From Alitta virens (Eukaryota; Annelida; Polychaeta; Phyllodocida; Nereididae): a stretch of DNA of 64,000 bases. This document shows positions 45,801 to 55,783 of this stretch, one piece after another. Below the pieces are notes generated by a model. The model was not told the DNA's origin. It worked only from the letters and a program-made list of their open reading frames with translations, and made no database searches. Each line of letters starts with the position of its first letter. The first letter of the stretch is position 1. Where the stretch lies: the NCBI GenBank assembly GCA_932294295.1, contig OW028585.1, forward strand, positions 16,618,360-16,682,359, written 5' to 3'. The translations under genes were made by a program, and so were the position numbers.

Positions 45801-48800
45801 GTTCCATCTCAAAAAGAATAGTCTCCACTCTTCTGGAGTTGTGGGGCAGGCCAGGAGATCATCGGAATACTCTGCAATTATGGCTTCACAGACTTCTCGA
45901 ATTATCAAGCTGATGGTGTTGTGGGCCACTCTAAAGCCATACATGAGGGACTTGTAGCTGTCTCCAGTTGCCAAATAGCGGAGGGTGATGGCAAGTCTGT
46001 GTCCTGGCTCCAAAGCTTTCCTCAAACGGGTGTTTTGTTTTCTAATCCTATGATCAATTTTGCCAACGATCTCTCGGAAAATGGCTGGTTCCATTCTCAT
46101 AAAGTTGGTATAACTTGCGGTGTCCTCGTGGAGCAGTTCTCTCAGTAGACGCTCATAATATCCCATCTGAGGTCTTCTCAACAGCCAAGGCTTCACTCAA
46201 AACCTCCTCCTCCTCCTCCTCCTGGCTGCCAGTTTTCTTTCTTCTTCTCTCTTCCTCTCCTCCTTCTCCTCAGCTAGTGCTTCCATACAAGCAAGTTGTA
46301 AAATAAATGTATAATTGGCCTGAGCAGGTAGTAGTAGCAAGGCTCTATTTCGTTCTGGTTGATGCATGTACATGGTCTTTCCTCTTCTGCAGCCGGAGAC
46401 AGAATGATGAAGAGCAACAGATGCAGCCCCTATTTATTCATTTTTAGCAAATTCCACGAGAGAGCCGGTAGAAGCCACCGGGTTACCCGTGGAAGCCGCC
46501 GGGCTTACCCTGGAAGCCGTCAACTTATTGGCCGTACCCGGCGGGTAACCCATGGAAGCCGGCGGGTAACCCGGCGGGTAAGCCGTAGAACCCGCCCCTT
46601 TTGCCGCCAGAATTAGTCGCCAACCCGGCGAAAAAAGCTGTTACATAACCGTTACGTCACTCTACGGGTTTACTACGGCTAAAACAGCCTAGTGTTACAG
46701 GGGCTTTAGGCCAACAGTAGTTACATGGGTGGATAATAGACAAAAGTATCTGCTGATAGCACATAAAATGATCAATCAACGCCATCTGTAACATTATGAA
46801 ATAATGGTGTGAAGTCTATTGAAGAGATATTTGTTCTTATACATTGGGGCATATGGCTATGAGAAGCTCTGTCTGATTGGCCAACAAAAGCGAAAGTTGT
46901 GGTATTGTATGCAAAGATTGTGACATCACAGAGCAATGATGTCATCAGCAGTCTTGCAGAGACTTTCACATAGGAGATATTGGTGCAGGAGGCACGGTTG
47001 TGTAACCTACATTTGGAATCAGCGAATCCCCCCCCCCTAAATATGCAATTACAGTTCATACATACATTGATACAGTGTATATATCAAGTGATTGTGGCGG
47101 ACATTAAGCCTAATTAAATCTTTTCATAATAGCACATTTAACCCAGTGAACCCAATGAACTGGCAGCATAGCTTTGGTGGCGTCACAACTGATGACGTCA
47201 CAAGAGACTACTTTCACTTTCATTAGCCAATCAGGACAGCTGTAAGCCAATGCAGGCTAAACAATAGAATGGCCGATTATGGACATGAAAGAGCATTTTT
47301 CTCACTTAAAAGTTGTTTCCTTTTTTCTGCTGTCTTTGTATGATAATCAAATATAGTGCTATCAGCAGCAAAACATCTCAGGAATAATTATATGAACTCT
47401 CGTTTTCCTACATATTATTTGAGAAGAAATCTCCTGAAGGTAAGTCAGAATCTCAAGATTTGTCAATGGGACGACTCATGACCCCTGTGCTAACACACTG
47501 GGGTCTTCAGGGCTAGCACTAACCCAGCTTATTCTTTTTTGTTAAATTATACCAAGACTGAATTTATCCTGTTTCTATGTGACTGGCTGGTGTAATGTGC
47601 AGGATGTAAGACTGTTAGTCTTAGGTAAGGTGAGTAGTAGGTTGCAGGTTCAAAACCAGCTTGGGACGTCATGAATTAAAGCTTTTCTTGAAGATTTGAG
47701 GTCAGGGAGGACATGATATAAATGTCTAGGAACTGGCTATAAAGAATAGTAGCAAATAGATGATATCCTATTCATTAAATAGCATATTCTCTAAGCTATT
47801 GATTCCTATCAAACATTGGTTTTTACTCCGTAGATAACTATCCAGTTCCTAGACATTTGTATGTCAGAGAATGTTCTTTTACGATATAAAATATGACATA
47901 GATGTCTAGGAACTGGGTATATAGAATAGTAGCATTTTTTAAGTTCATTATTAGTTGTAACAAGGTAACACAGCAAAATGGCTGAGAGCTACCGTAGGAT
48001 GGGAATGTTGTAGAATCACATGATCAGTTCACAGTTAACTCACAAAAGACTCACACTGTGACCTCACTCTGTGAGCTTACTGTGAGACCATTGTGTGTTT
48101 GCACTTTTAGCTCACAGTGATCTCACAGTGTGACCTCTCTTTGAGCTCACAGTGACCTCAATTCTTCACCGGGGAATGAGTGATTTATATTTGACATTTA
48201 TAAAGGTCATTCAGGCCTGGCCGCATGGAGAGCTCACCAGGCATAACTTAAGTGCGCCTTGCACAGAGCCCTGTGTTTCCAACTGTGGTTTGAGGTCCTG
48301 ACCCACATGAGGAGGCCCAAGACAAGTTTCCGACAAATTGAAGTTCACATGCTTGTTCGGTGGAATCATAGCCTATTTATTTGTTTGCAGGCAAAGATGC
48401 CATTACAATTTCTATCTGAAGCTTCGATGGAGAATGCAAATGAAAAAACTTACATGCAGGTAATCAATGGAATTAGCATTTTACAAACTACTTGAAAACC
48501 TATAACTATACATGGCTAAAACATTGCACTGGATCATGATGTAAAATTATCAAAGCCATATATCTCCAGACCTATTTACACCAATCTCCACTTTTCTAGT
48601 GTAATTGTAACATTTGGGATATAGAATCACACTAATGAGGCGCATGTGGGACATGAAGATATGTACCAGGGCTACACCCTCAAATATCATGGCCTTGTTG
48701 TGTGATCCACACTGTAGGTGTCCCACATGTAACCATTATATAATTGCATAATGTAAAGATATTTTCAGTTTTGGTGTGTTTTTATAATGTTGGTGAACAG

Positions 48801-49672
48801 ATTTATTCCCCAATTGCAGCCAGACCACTTCAAATACTGGGTGTTACAGGCTGGGTGATCTGCGTTTCATACCACACGGAATGACGTTCCTGTAATGCCC
48901 AAATAAGAAAACTCAAGACGTTGCTATTTCCGAATAAAGACAAAACGCGTACGGCCTAAAAAATGCTTGCGCCACTACAGTTGATTTGACAGACTATTAC
49001 AAAGCTTATATCATGAGAATGAATTACTTTATGTACATAACAAAGTTGACATTTGAAAACCGGACTAAAATTGACTGAGTTATGCATAAATAATCGCGAA
49101 GCGAGGACGTTCAGGACGCTGCATTAAGCAGTATTCAGGTAGAACAAGGACTCGTTTAATCGTACATTTTCTCCACTAATTTCGTCAATTTTCTGATTTA
49201 AAGAATTTTAAGTTCCAAATGGCTAAAATTAATTGGGGAATAAAAGGAAAACCACACGAATCCCTGATCTGTCAAACTCGTGAAGTTTTCCTATAATATC
49301 CGATCCCACACGGAAATCGGTACTTTATCAAAATATCACATCTTAGGGAATTAATGCATAATTACATACTTTACAATTGAACATTTTCCTTCATTCCAGA
49401 CTAACATGTTCATCAATGCAATCGAAAGATTTGGTGGTGTGTCTGTTATGGGCTCCATGAATATAGACAGATCTGGAGCACTTGGGGTAAGTTTTATAAA
49501 GTATTCATTTTCAAGATAACTTACTATACACGTTTTTTACACTAAAATTACCTTGTCCATTAAAATATTCAACATGGTTCTAACTTTGATTTTCTTGTTA
49601 TTTCCATTACAGACTGTGGGTGTCATGGCCACATATATACTTGTAGTGGTGCAGTACCAACCACTCCAATGA
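42821..49672 (+). CDS. Gustatory-receptor-like (GRL) seven-transmembrane protein
   Basis: Five exons join perfectly: 42821-43458, 43887-44112, 48391-48459, 49400-49486, 49613-49672 (TGA), 359 residues. Exon 1 gives membrane segments near residues 29-55, 70-89, 111-133 and 157-188; exon 2 gives two more near 232-256 and 266-288; exon 5 gives the last. The protein ends TYILVVVQY (347-355), matching the TYhhhhhQF signature of insect gustatory receptors, and the exon-2 start NNLCNIVDEF fits their TM5 region. The last three introns are all phase 0 in this C-terminal part, as in the animal GR superfamily. Expected role: ligand-gated cation channel in the plasma membrane; ligand unknown. The intron after exon 2 is 4.3 kb and holds a Harbinger element. 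All splice sites are GT-AG, and no break is seen. Confidence 0.85.
43537..43592. other. Perfect 21-bp hairpin in GRL intron 1
   Basis: CCCAGATAGCATTCCAAATCG at 43537-43557 is repeated inverted at 43572-43592 without mismatch, around a 14-base loop. There is no second repeat around it. It could be a tiny foldback relic; the stem is shorter than a typical miRNA precursor. Confidence 0.75.
44108..45215 (+). repeat. GRL exon-2 edge and intron, copy 2 (intact gene)
   Basis: Partner of 40530-41634. Here the sequence continues upstream into the complete exon 2, so this is the working copy. Homology stops at ttccttgataatttt in both. Beyond it lies a TCTG microsatellite and the edge of an inverted-repeat element. 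Confidence 0.88.
45415..46705 (-). mobile_element. PIF/Harbinger element, internally deleted, TTA target duplication
   Basis: The ends are AGCCCCTGTCACACT and, inverted, AGCCCCTGTAACACT, flanked by TTA at 45412-45414 and 46706-46708: the 3-bp duplication typical of PIF/Harbinger. The transposase frame runs straight into the left terminal repeat, so the C-terminal part of the gene and the usual Myb-like second gene are gone. At 46450-46620 near the right end are GC-rich subterminal repeats (gtggaagcc, ccggcgggtaac). It lies in the large GRL intron, antisense to the gene. Confidence 0.85.
45430..46196 (-). pseudogene. HARBI1-like transposase, broken
   Basis: Clear HARBI1-family protein: KPWLLRRPQMGYYERLL, TSYTNFMRM-like, RLAITLRYLATGDSYKSL, GFRVAHNTISLIIREVC, then the nuclease part GAIDGKHVAIRCPP and YYNYKGYHSIVLMALVDA. 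Breaks: a TGA just before the KPWLL segment, where the family normally reads through; a frameshift in a T run near 45612; after it the frame resumes with LEEGTLGLPPPEP and IVRDDAFPLKTWLM, then ends at EQRI where the deletion joins the terminal repeat. The third catalytic acidic residue is therefore missing. Confidence 0.88.
46709..48390. other. GRL intron 2, distal part
   Basis: No gene is supported. It holds the right arm of the inverted-repeat element (ends about 47506), a set of short repeats around atgtctaggaactgg (47721-47757 and 47901-47936 direct, 47834-47857 inverted), and a CTCACAGTG-rich patch at 48041-48160. The last probably arose by local duplication. Confidence 0.55.
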
Positions 49673-49734
49673 GTTGTTAACAATGATTCACTTGGTGTGA
49701 ATATATATTTAATTTTTCAAGAGACATTTTTGCC

Positions 49735-51076
49735 TTTTATGCATATTTTTTATACTGCACAACACTTAAGCATTAGGATACATCACTCCTAAACTTGCTC
49801 TGAAAATGTTTGACACATATATTTTACCAGTCCTTGAATATAATTGTGAACTATGGTCCAGTAACAAACCTGTTAATAACCTAGAACAGGTACAATTAGG
49901 ATATCTGAAAAATATGCTGGGAGTTAGGAGACAGACCTCATCACAAGCAGTGAATAGTGAGACAGGCAGATTCCCATTACATGTGCAGCAACAGTTCAGA
50001 ATAATCAACTACTGGATTAAAACTGGAAAAACTGCTAGCTAATAATATTCTTAAAAACTGTTTAAACGAGCAAAAAGAGATTAACACTTCTGGTAATAAC
50101 GCTTCGGTTGGAAAGATTATTCATATACTCAATGAACATTATCAGCAAAGAGACCATTTAAGACTTGATAATAATGAGCTAGAATCCATTATTAAAACAT
50201 TCAAATTAAAAATTTATGATAAATGTCAGGAAACTATATTAGCTGAAATAAATGATTCCAGTTACAGCCAAAACTTAGAACCTATAAATTATTCAAGACT
50301 TATAGACTAGAACCTTATCTCTCATTAAACCTAAGCAGAAAACTGTATAATAAAATCGCCAGATTTAGAGCTCACATAATTTGCGTATTGAAACAGGTAG
50401 ACACGAAAATCCTATATTGCCAGCAGCTGAGAGGCTATGCCTAAAATGCAGTATGCATGAAATTGAATATGAAAAACATTGTCTCATAGTATGTCCGCAT
50501 AATAAACTTAGTCGTGAGGAACTCCTTAAAGTAGCTAATGATTACATAGATAATTTTGAGCAACTAAACAATGAAGATAGATTTAAGACCATCATAAAAT
50601 CAAAAGAGCCTGAGTTGTTAAAATCCCTTGGCAAAATTTCTGGTAAATGTTGATGCCTAATAGACGTTTGAGTCATCATCCATCGTCTGGCATTAAACAT
50701 GTTGACCATCATTCTGAGTCTCTGCATTATGAACATTTGTATACCATATCTTTGATCTTGTATATTTTTACATACATGTATATACGTTCCTTTAAATTAC
50801 CTATGTGTTAGATCCTTTGATATGGATAATGCTGTATTACTTATATATATATAGACATAACAAGATTGAACTTCACATTTAAAACTGTACATTATTATGT
50901 TGCTATTGTATTGTAACAAATCTTTATCGTAGCTGGAACCTAGTTTTATTTACTACTTTTCTATTATTCTTTAATTGTTATTGTATGTCATTTACTTTGT
51001 ATTTTCTGTTTACATTGTAACACATATGTCATGACATGAAACTGTCGAATAAAAGAAATATATATATATATATTTA
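49735..51076 (+). mobile_element. LINE 3' end, 5' truncated and frameshifted
   Basis: Begins about 60 bp after the GRL stop. Pieces of the region after the reverse transcriptase catalytic core can be read in changing frames: MFDTYILPVLEYNCELW, LEQVQLGYLKNMLGV, FPLHVQQQFRIINYW, then LRIETGRHENPILP and a Cys/His pair (CLKC, CLIVCP). This order is typical of the C-terminus of CR1/L2-type LINE ORF2. At least three frameshifts or stops break it. After a terminal stop near 50653 comes an AT-rich 3' UTR ending in aataaaagaaatatatat. The exact clade is not assigned. Confidence 0.8.
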
Positions 51077-52055
51077 AATCAGTCAGATTTTAGACAGCTT
51101 TCAAGCATCACAAATTTAGCATTTTCAGCAAGACTAATATCGAGGCACCACTAATTTCGCGTTCAGACAGAGTTCCAGTGATTGGAAAATCAGCAGTTAA
51201 TAAAGACATTTCAAAGCTCCATCGATTTAGCATTCATTTTTAAATATTACTGTCATTTGCAAGCCATGAGGTAGTTTGTCGAACTAATTAATTTTATAGA
51301 ATGACTGAAAGATATCACCAATTTAGCATTATTTGATTGGGTTACACAGACCAGTACACAAAAGAGGAATATCATTGTTTATGAGACACTTGCTTACACC
51401 CATTAAGAATATGACATCTATAAGTCTAATTATACTCCACTTAGACTGTTTTCCTAATGTTCTGAGTGGGCAATATCCAACGAAAATGTTAGTAAACTCC
51501 GCCTCTGAGTGCAAACTGAACTTGTTTTGCATAATAAAGGCATTAAAACAAAACAAACATTCAAACAAATTAGTAAATATGCCTAATGGAGTATCAATTA
51601 GTAATATCCCTCATAGTCAGGAGTTAACTAACATTTTTGTAAGTTAACTCCCTCCTATTCGGGATATAACTACTATCCGACACAATGGAATCCCAATGAT
51701 CTTTAATTAGCTGTATTAAAAGGTATTCACAGTTTGTAAAACGCTTTTTACATACGATGCACAATAATAAACACCCAAGTCTCACATAATAAAGCTCATC
51801 TAAATAGTGACATATCTTAGCTCTTCATTTTATTATCACAGTGGGATTCAAGAAAAATACGAATACGTACATAAAATGTTATATATATTTCAAATAAATA
51901 GAAATAATCTACTTTTACTTACACATTTATGTACACTTTTGCACATTTTGATTTGAAAACAATGTTTTGCACTTGAACAAGAGTTTCAGGCCAGGAGTAG
52001 AACCACATAGTTTGAAACCTGAGACCCTTCAGCCGAGCTGGCCAGTTTGGAATGG
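51077..52055. other. AT-rich stretch without a recognised gene
   Basis: No supported gene, RNA or repeat. A 104-codon plus-strand frame at 51333-51647 and a minus-strand frame opposite lack splice signals or recognisable protein character. Confidence 0.5.
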
Positions 52056-52231
52056 ACTACTATTTACCAATAGAGGGAGCTCTCCGTAACTGCGCCCAAC
52101 CAAACACTTGTTAATGACGTAATCAAACAATGGGGTCATTGAGTACAGTTAATGATGTCATATTTAGATGACGTCATTAAACAATGATTTGGGTGCAGTT
52201 ACTGACAGCTCCCTCTATTGGTAAATAGTAG
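52056..52231. mobile_element. MITE with about 50-bp inverted termini
   Basis: CTACTATTTACCAATAGAGG near the left end is repeated inverted at the right end. Similarity continues through GGGAGCT, taactgcrccca and caatg. The centre holds two tgacgtcat-like sites. About 176 bp, non-coding; the target duplication is unclear. Confidence 0.8.
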
Positions 52232-52750
52232 CCCATGGCAGATGCTCACACCACAGGCCACCCAGTTAAATAAACATTTGATATGTCATCATAAACATCA
52301 ATGTATCTTTATCACAATTGCAGTAACACTGGGTCAACAAGCCAAGAGTCTAGTCTGAGTGTCAATCAGACCCTCATTTGGAACATCTGACAGATTTCAA
52401 GAGGAGCACATACAAAACTAGTGGGGAGCAAGACATCGGACACTTGTCTTACTGGCATTTGATTTGTATATCTGATGTTCAGATAATGCACCTTGTTTCT
52501 ACAGTTATAAAAATGACATCGCATCTTCACCGAGACACTGAGTCAACATGCGTTGCAATTTTGATTTGTAGGCCTATTTAAATTTGCATGAGTAACAATT
52601 TGGTATATTGCATTCTTCAATATAAGCCTCAACTGTCTTCTTTTTCACATATAATTTAAAACTGTGGAAGCTATGTGAGTTTTTTTTTTTTAAATACTTG
52701 GCATATTTTTAATGTTTTAGGACAGTTATAGGATATACCCCACAATCAGT

Positions 52751-52797
52751 TGTATACCACATAGAAAAGCCATGTGGTATAGCCTATGTGGTATACA
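52751..52797. repeat. Inverted repeat with tgtataccacatag arms
   Basis: TGTATACCACATAG at 52751-52764 is perfectly inverted at 52784-52797, and catgtggtata also lies between them. A further copy of the motif is at about 52838-52850, and a related one (ccatgtggtatac) near 4720. Confidence 0.7.
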
Positions 52798-52986
52798 TGT
52801 GTATACTACATGGCTTACCTTACAAGGATGGGAAATGTATACCACATACTTCTATGTATGGCAGGCCAATGACAAAAACACAAGATATAAGAGAATTCAC
52901 CAATATTTAAGATTTTAAATTATGGGTTGATAATGATATTCTCTCAAGTATCACTACTTCAAAAAATGCATCAATTTATAGCTCAC

Positions 52987-54099
52987 GTTGAGTTCACTGC
53001 AAGATAATCCAGAATCCATTGCATCTTGCTTTGCTGGCCAAGATGCCCCACTGTCGACCGGCACTGGTCCATGACTGAAACCTGAAGGCCTATAAGGCAC
53101 ATCAGGTGGCAGCAGTAGCAGGCAACCAGGACTTCCGTTGGCAAGGGCTCACGATTCTTGCCCCTTCCTTCACATTTTTCTGAAATATAAAATTTCAGCA
53201 AAAAAATGTGTTTTTGCATGATTTTCGTTTTTTTTTAATGATGACTTTTACCATTACTTGTAATTGTGTTTAGTCTCTTAAGGTCATAACAGCAGCATAC
53301 CCTAGGCACATTTCCAAAAATAAGCAATGAACGCAACCCTATGTGAACAATTGTTCAAGTGAGGGGGACACAATAAGTATTGGACTGCAATATAATTTCA
53401 CAATGCACCATAGTAACTGTAATGCAATGTAAATGTATTTTGTATAGTCCATAGCACCGCCCAGGCAGTCTCACCACATTTTACAATTACACCAGTGGCA
53501 GGCCTGTTCAAGCATGAGCCTTTCTCAACACAATTTAACACAATATTTACCTTTTTTTTCTCTTAGATTTTTTTTATTAGTAGGCCAATAGCAAAGCATA
53601 AAATGGATGTCAAAATGAAGTTTGAATAGCGAAAATATTGTTTAGATAGGCCTATGTTATAAACTAAAAATCTTTCTTTTAGGGTAAACAGTATCTTTGG
53701 TATAAAGGTTGAAAAAATTAAGAATTTTTCCTTTTACTAAGTTTTAGAGTTCTGCTCAAGGAACAAAAGTGTTATGCCCAAAACAGACATTGGTAATAAC
53801 AATGACCTTCTTTTAATTTAGTTTACTGAGAGTTAAAATGATAAGCTTACTTTACATGTAAATCAAGAAAGATAAAAACGAAAAAACAATTGCCTCAAGC
53901 TGGGAACTAACTTTACTTTTTTGGAAACCTGAATCTGAGAGATCCCTTTTTGTTTGATATATATATGATACTAGGGGACAGCACGTGTTAGTAGCATATA
54001 TGCATGGTGCTGCCATCAATGTTGGATATCTGCAGCTGATGGCGCCCTTAGCTGTCAGCCTGACATTATTTAATTCCCAGTGGGACATATCACCAGTGC

Positions 54100-54140
<41 letters not shown>

Positions 54141-54202
54141 GACTATATATATATATTTAATTACGTACCTTCAACATGATGATAAAACATGGGTTCATCC
54201 AT
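52987..54202 (-). pseudogene. DUF7869-like gene fragment, first two exons
   Basis: Exon 1 at 54169-54202 (MDEPMFYHHVE, donor GTACGT) joins in phase to an exon at 52987-53179 that includes KCEGRGKNREPLPTEVL and ends LDYLAVNS before a good donor, GTGAGC. That donor is absent in copy 1. No following exons occur before the duplication breakpoint near 52873, so this is a 5' fragment. The intron contains the inverted segment and an AC run. Confidence 0.65.
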
Positions 54203-54363
54203 TTTCTATGAGTTGAGTCTGTGCTGGTTCTGTCTACTTAATTAGGTGTTCAAATGAGAAGATGCTTGCTTCTGCTTGATTGATTATCAAATAAAAACCA
54301 TGACATCATCATAAACACAATTGTTGCCTTAGCAAACAAACAAACAAATTAAGTCACATCATT
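54203..54363. promoter_or_regulatory. Putative shared promoter of two head-to-head genes
   Basis: Only 161 bp separate the start codon of the minus-strand DUF7869-like exon (54200-54202) from the plus-strand MAGKQQ exon (54364). Divergent starts this close usually share a promoter. It contains a tgacatcatc site and AT-rich parts, but no TATA box I would place. In copy 1 the transposon lies inside this space, 12 bp before the plus-strand ATG. Confidence 0.4.
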
Positions 54364-54513
54364 ATGGCTGGTAAGCAGCAGAAGTGGTATTTTGTACAAG
54401 AAGAAACTGGATATTTTATTTGTGTCAATGACAAAAAGTTGAGAGATTTGAAAGGCAATGATTATGGAACTGTACAAGAAGTCCGTGTTGGGACATCAAG
54501 AGGCACTATTCAC
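54364..54513 (+). CDS. First exon of an unrecognised gene, locus copy 2
   Basis: Same 50-codon exon as at 17325-17474, starting MAGKQQKWYFVQEETGYF, with T in place of A near residue 36 and the same donor. The frame is preserved. No further exon was found before the satellite; an 890-bp insertion lies about 200 bp downstream. Function unknown. Confidence 0.5.
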
Positions 54514-54714
54514 GTAATTATTATATTATTCATTAAATTTCAACTTCTTTGTTACATTGTACAATGTTCTGTAGATATCTACAGCCTCTCATCAATTAAC
54601 TCTCTCTCCAGATGAAACGATAGATAACTTATTAAGTTACTGTGGTGAGAAAGAGTAATAAGGAATAATACGATGACTAGGCCTTTTAATTTCGTGGTAA
54701 TTAATTGAAAACTT

Positions 54715-55604
54715 TATAACCCCCCCCCCAACCCCCTTTCCATCAGGGCTACGCACACCTACGGCCCAGTAAATGTATATACATGATTATTGTATTGTGA
54801 CGTCATACAACTCATAAAGCTTGCAAATATGCTGAGAGCTGTCAAAACCATGTGTCCAAAGATTTAAAGATGGGGATCATGACAATATGGTTCACCAGTC
54901 ACCATGCGAAAGATAAAAATACATATTTAAAAAAAAAAAAAAAAAAATCATAATTAAATGTCAAGGAATGAATGGCACATTTAATTAAAATAGAAAAATA
55001 ATTTAGGTCCTATTGACATAATAACGAGGACTAGAATGGCATTAGCATACTCTATACTATGTATTAATAAATTTAAAAATGGCTAACAGTAACCATATTC
55101 AGAGAGATTAATCAAGTGTGTAATAAAATTTGTTAAAATGTAACAAATATTAATTTTTGGATTAAATGTGTTGCGCCTGTTTGCGATGTAGCCAAGATTG
55201 TTACTATTGTTGCATTGTAACCTTACAAATTGGACAATCAAACTACCTCCATAATTAGCAAGGGAATTAACACTGGTAATTATTACTATTGGTGTTAATT
55301 AATGTCGCAAAATATGTCTAGCTAAAAGAGAAAAATAAATAATAAAAATAATGGACACAAAATAATAAATTATAGTTGACACGTTGTATGACACACATTG
55401 GTCTTCAGGGCTACGTTGTATGTGAGAACAGCATGGGTGTGAAGAACACAATTACAACTCTCCCTTCCCCCACTCCTACAATATAAATACTTTTTTTTCA
55501 ATAAATTAATAACACCAAGTGCTTGCAAAGTATCTATGCTTTTTTTTGCCAATTTACCCAGTCACCAAACACCTTATTGGCTATAGCCCCTCCCCTTAGT
55601 GGCA
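54715..55604. mobile_element. 890-bp insertion unique to locus copy 2
   Basis: Copy 1 reads gaaaacttgaatgatctg without a break (near 17672). Here the same bases are separated by 890 bp that start tataacccccccccaacc and end agtggca, with TT on both sides. It contains a poly-A run and two gggctacg motifs. There are no clear terminal inverted repeats and no long coding frame, so the class is unknown. Confidence 0.75.
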
Positions 55605-55783
55605 TTGAATGATCTGTACCTATTGATGTTTTAAACTTTATTTGGACTAAAAATATAGTTTTCATTATTTAAACTGCATTATTTGCCAAACTGAAATAAT
55701 CATTGTTTGTTAAATAGTTTTAGACAAAGTAAATTATGTTTCTCTTCCGATTGCCCTGTCCTATTAATTTGCACTTGTTCATA

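Larger units (their letters stand above)
45309..47506. mobile_element. Older inverted-repeat element containing a Harbinger insertion
   Basis: About 60 bp at 45311-45370 matches the reverse complement of 47445-47505, with cccattga and aatcttgagattctga conserved best. Without the nested 1.29-kb Harbinger it would be about 0.9 kb. The internal part (46.71-47.44 kb) holds no gene. No target duplication was recognised, so the superfamily is open. Confidence 0.5.
52873..55783. repeat. Duplicated locus, copy 2, up to the satellite
   Basis: Second copy of 10046-11326 plus 17313-17852, without the 6-kb transposon. It retains an 11-bp segment with a splice donor missing from copy 1, about 170 extra bases at 53822-53990, a segment inverted at 53990-54109, and its own 890-bp insertion. 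The left edge is abrupt: only the first two exons of the DUF7869-like gene are included. Confidence 0.9.

Noticed and set aside
53852..54133. Minus-strand frame with CVCVCVCV start
   Set aside because: Driven by the AC microsatellite and the inverted segment. A short exon with donor GTAAAG inside it is possible but not supported.
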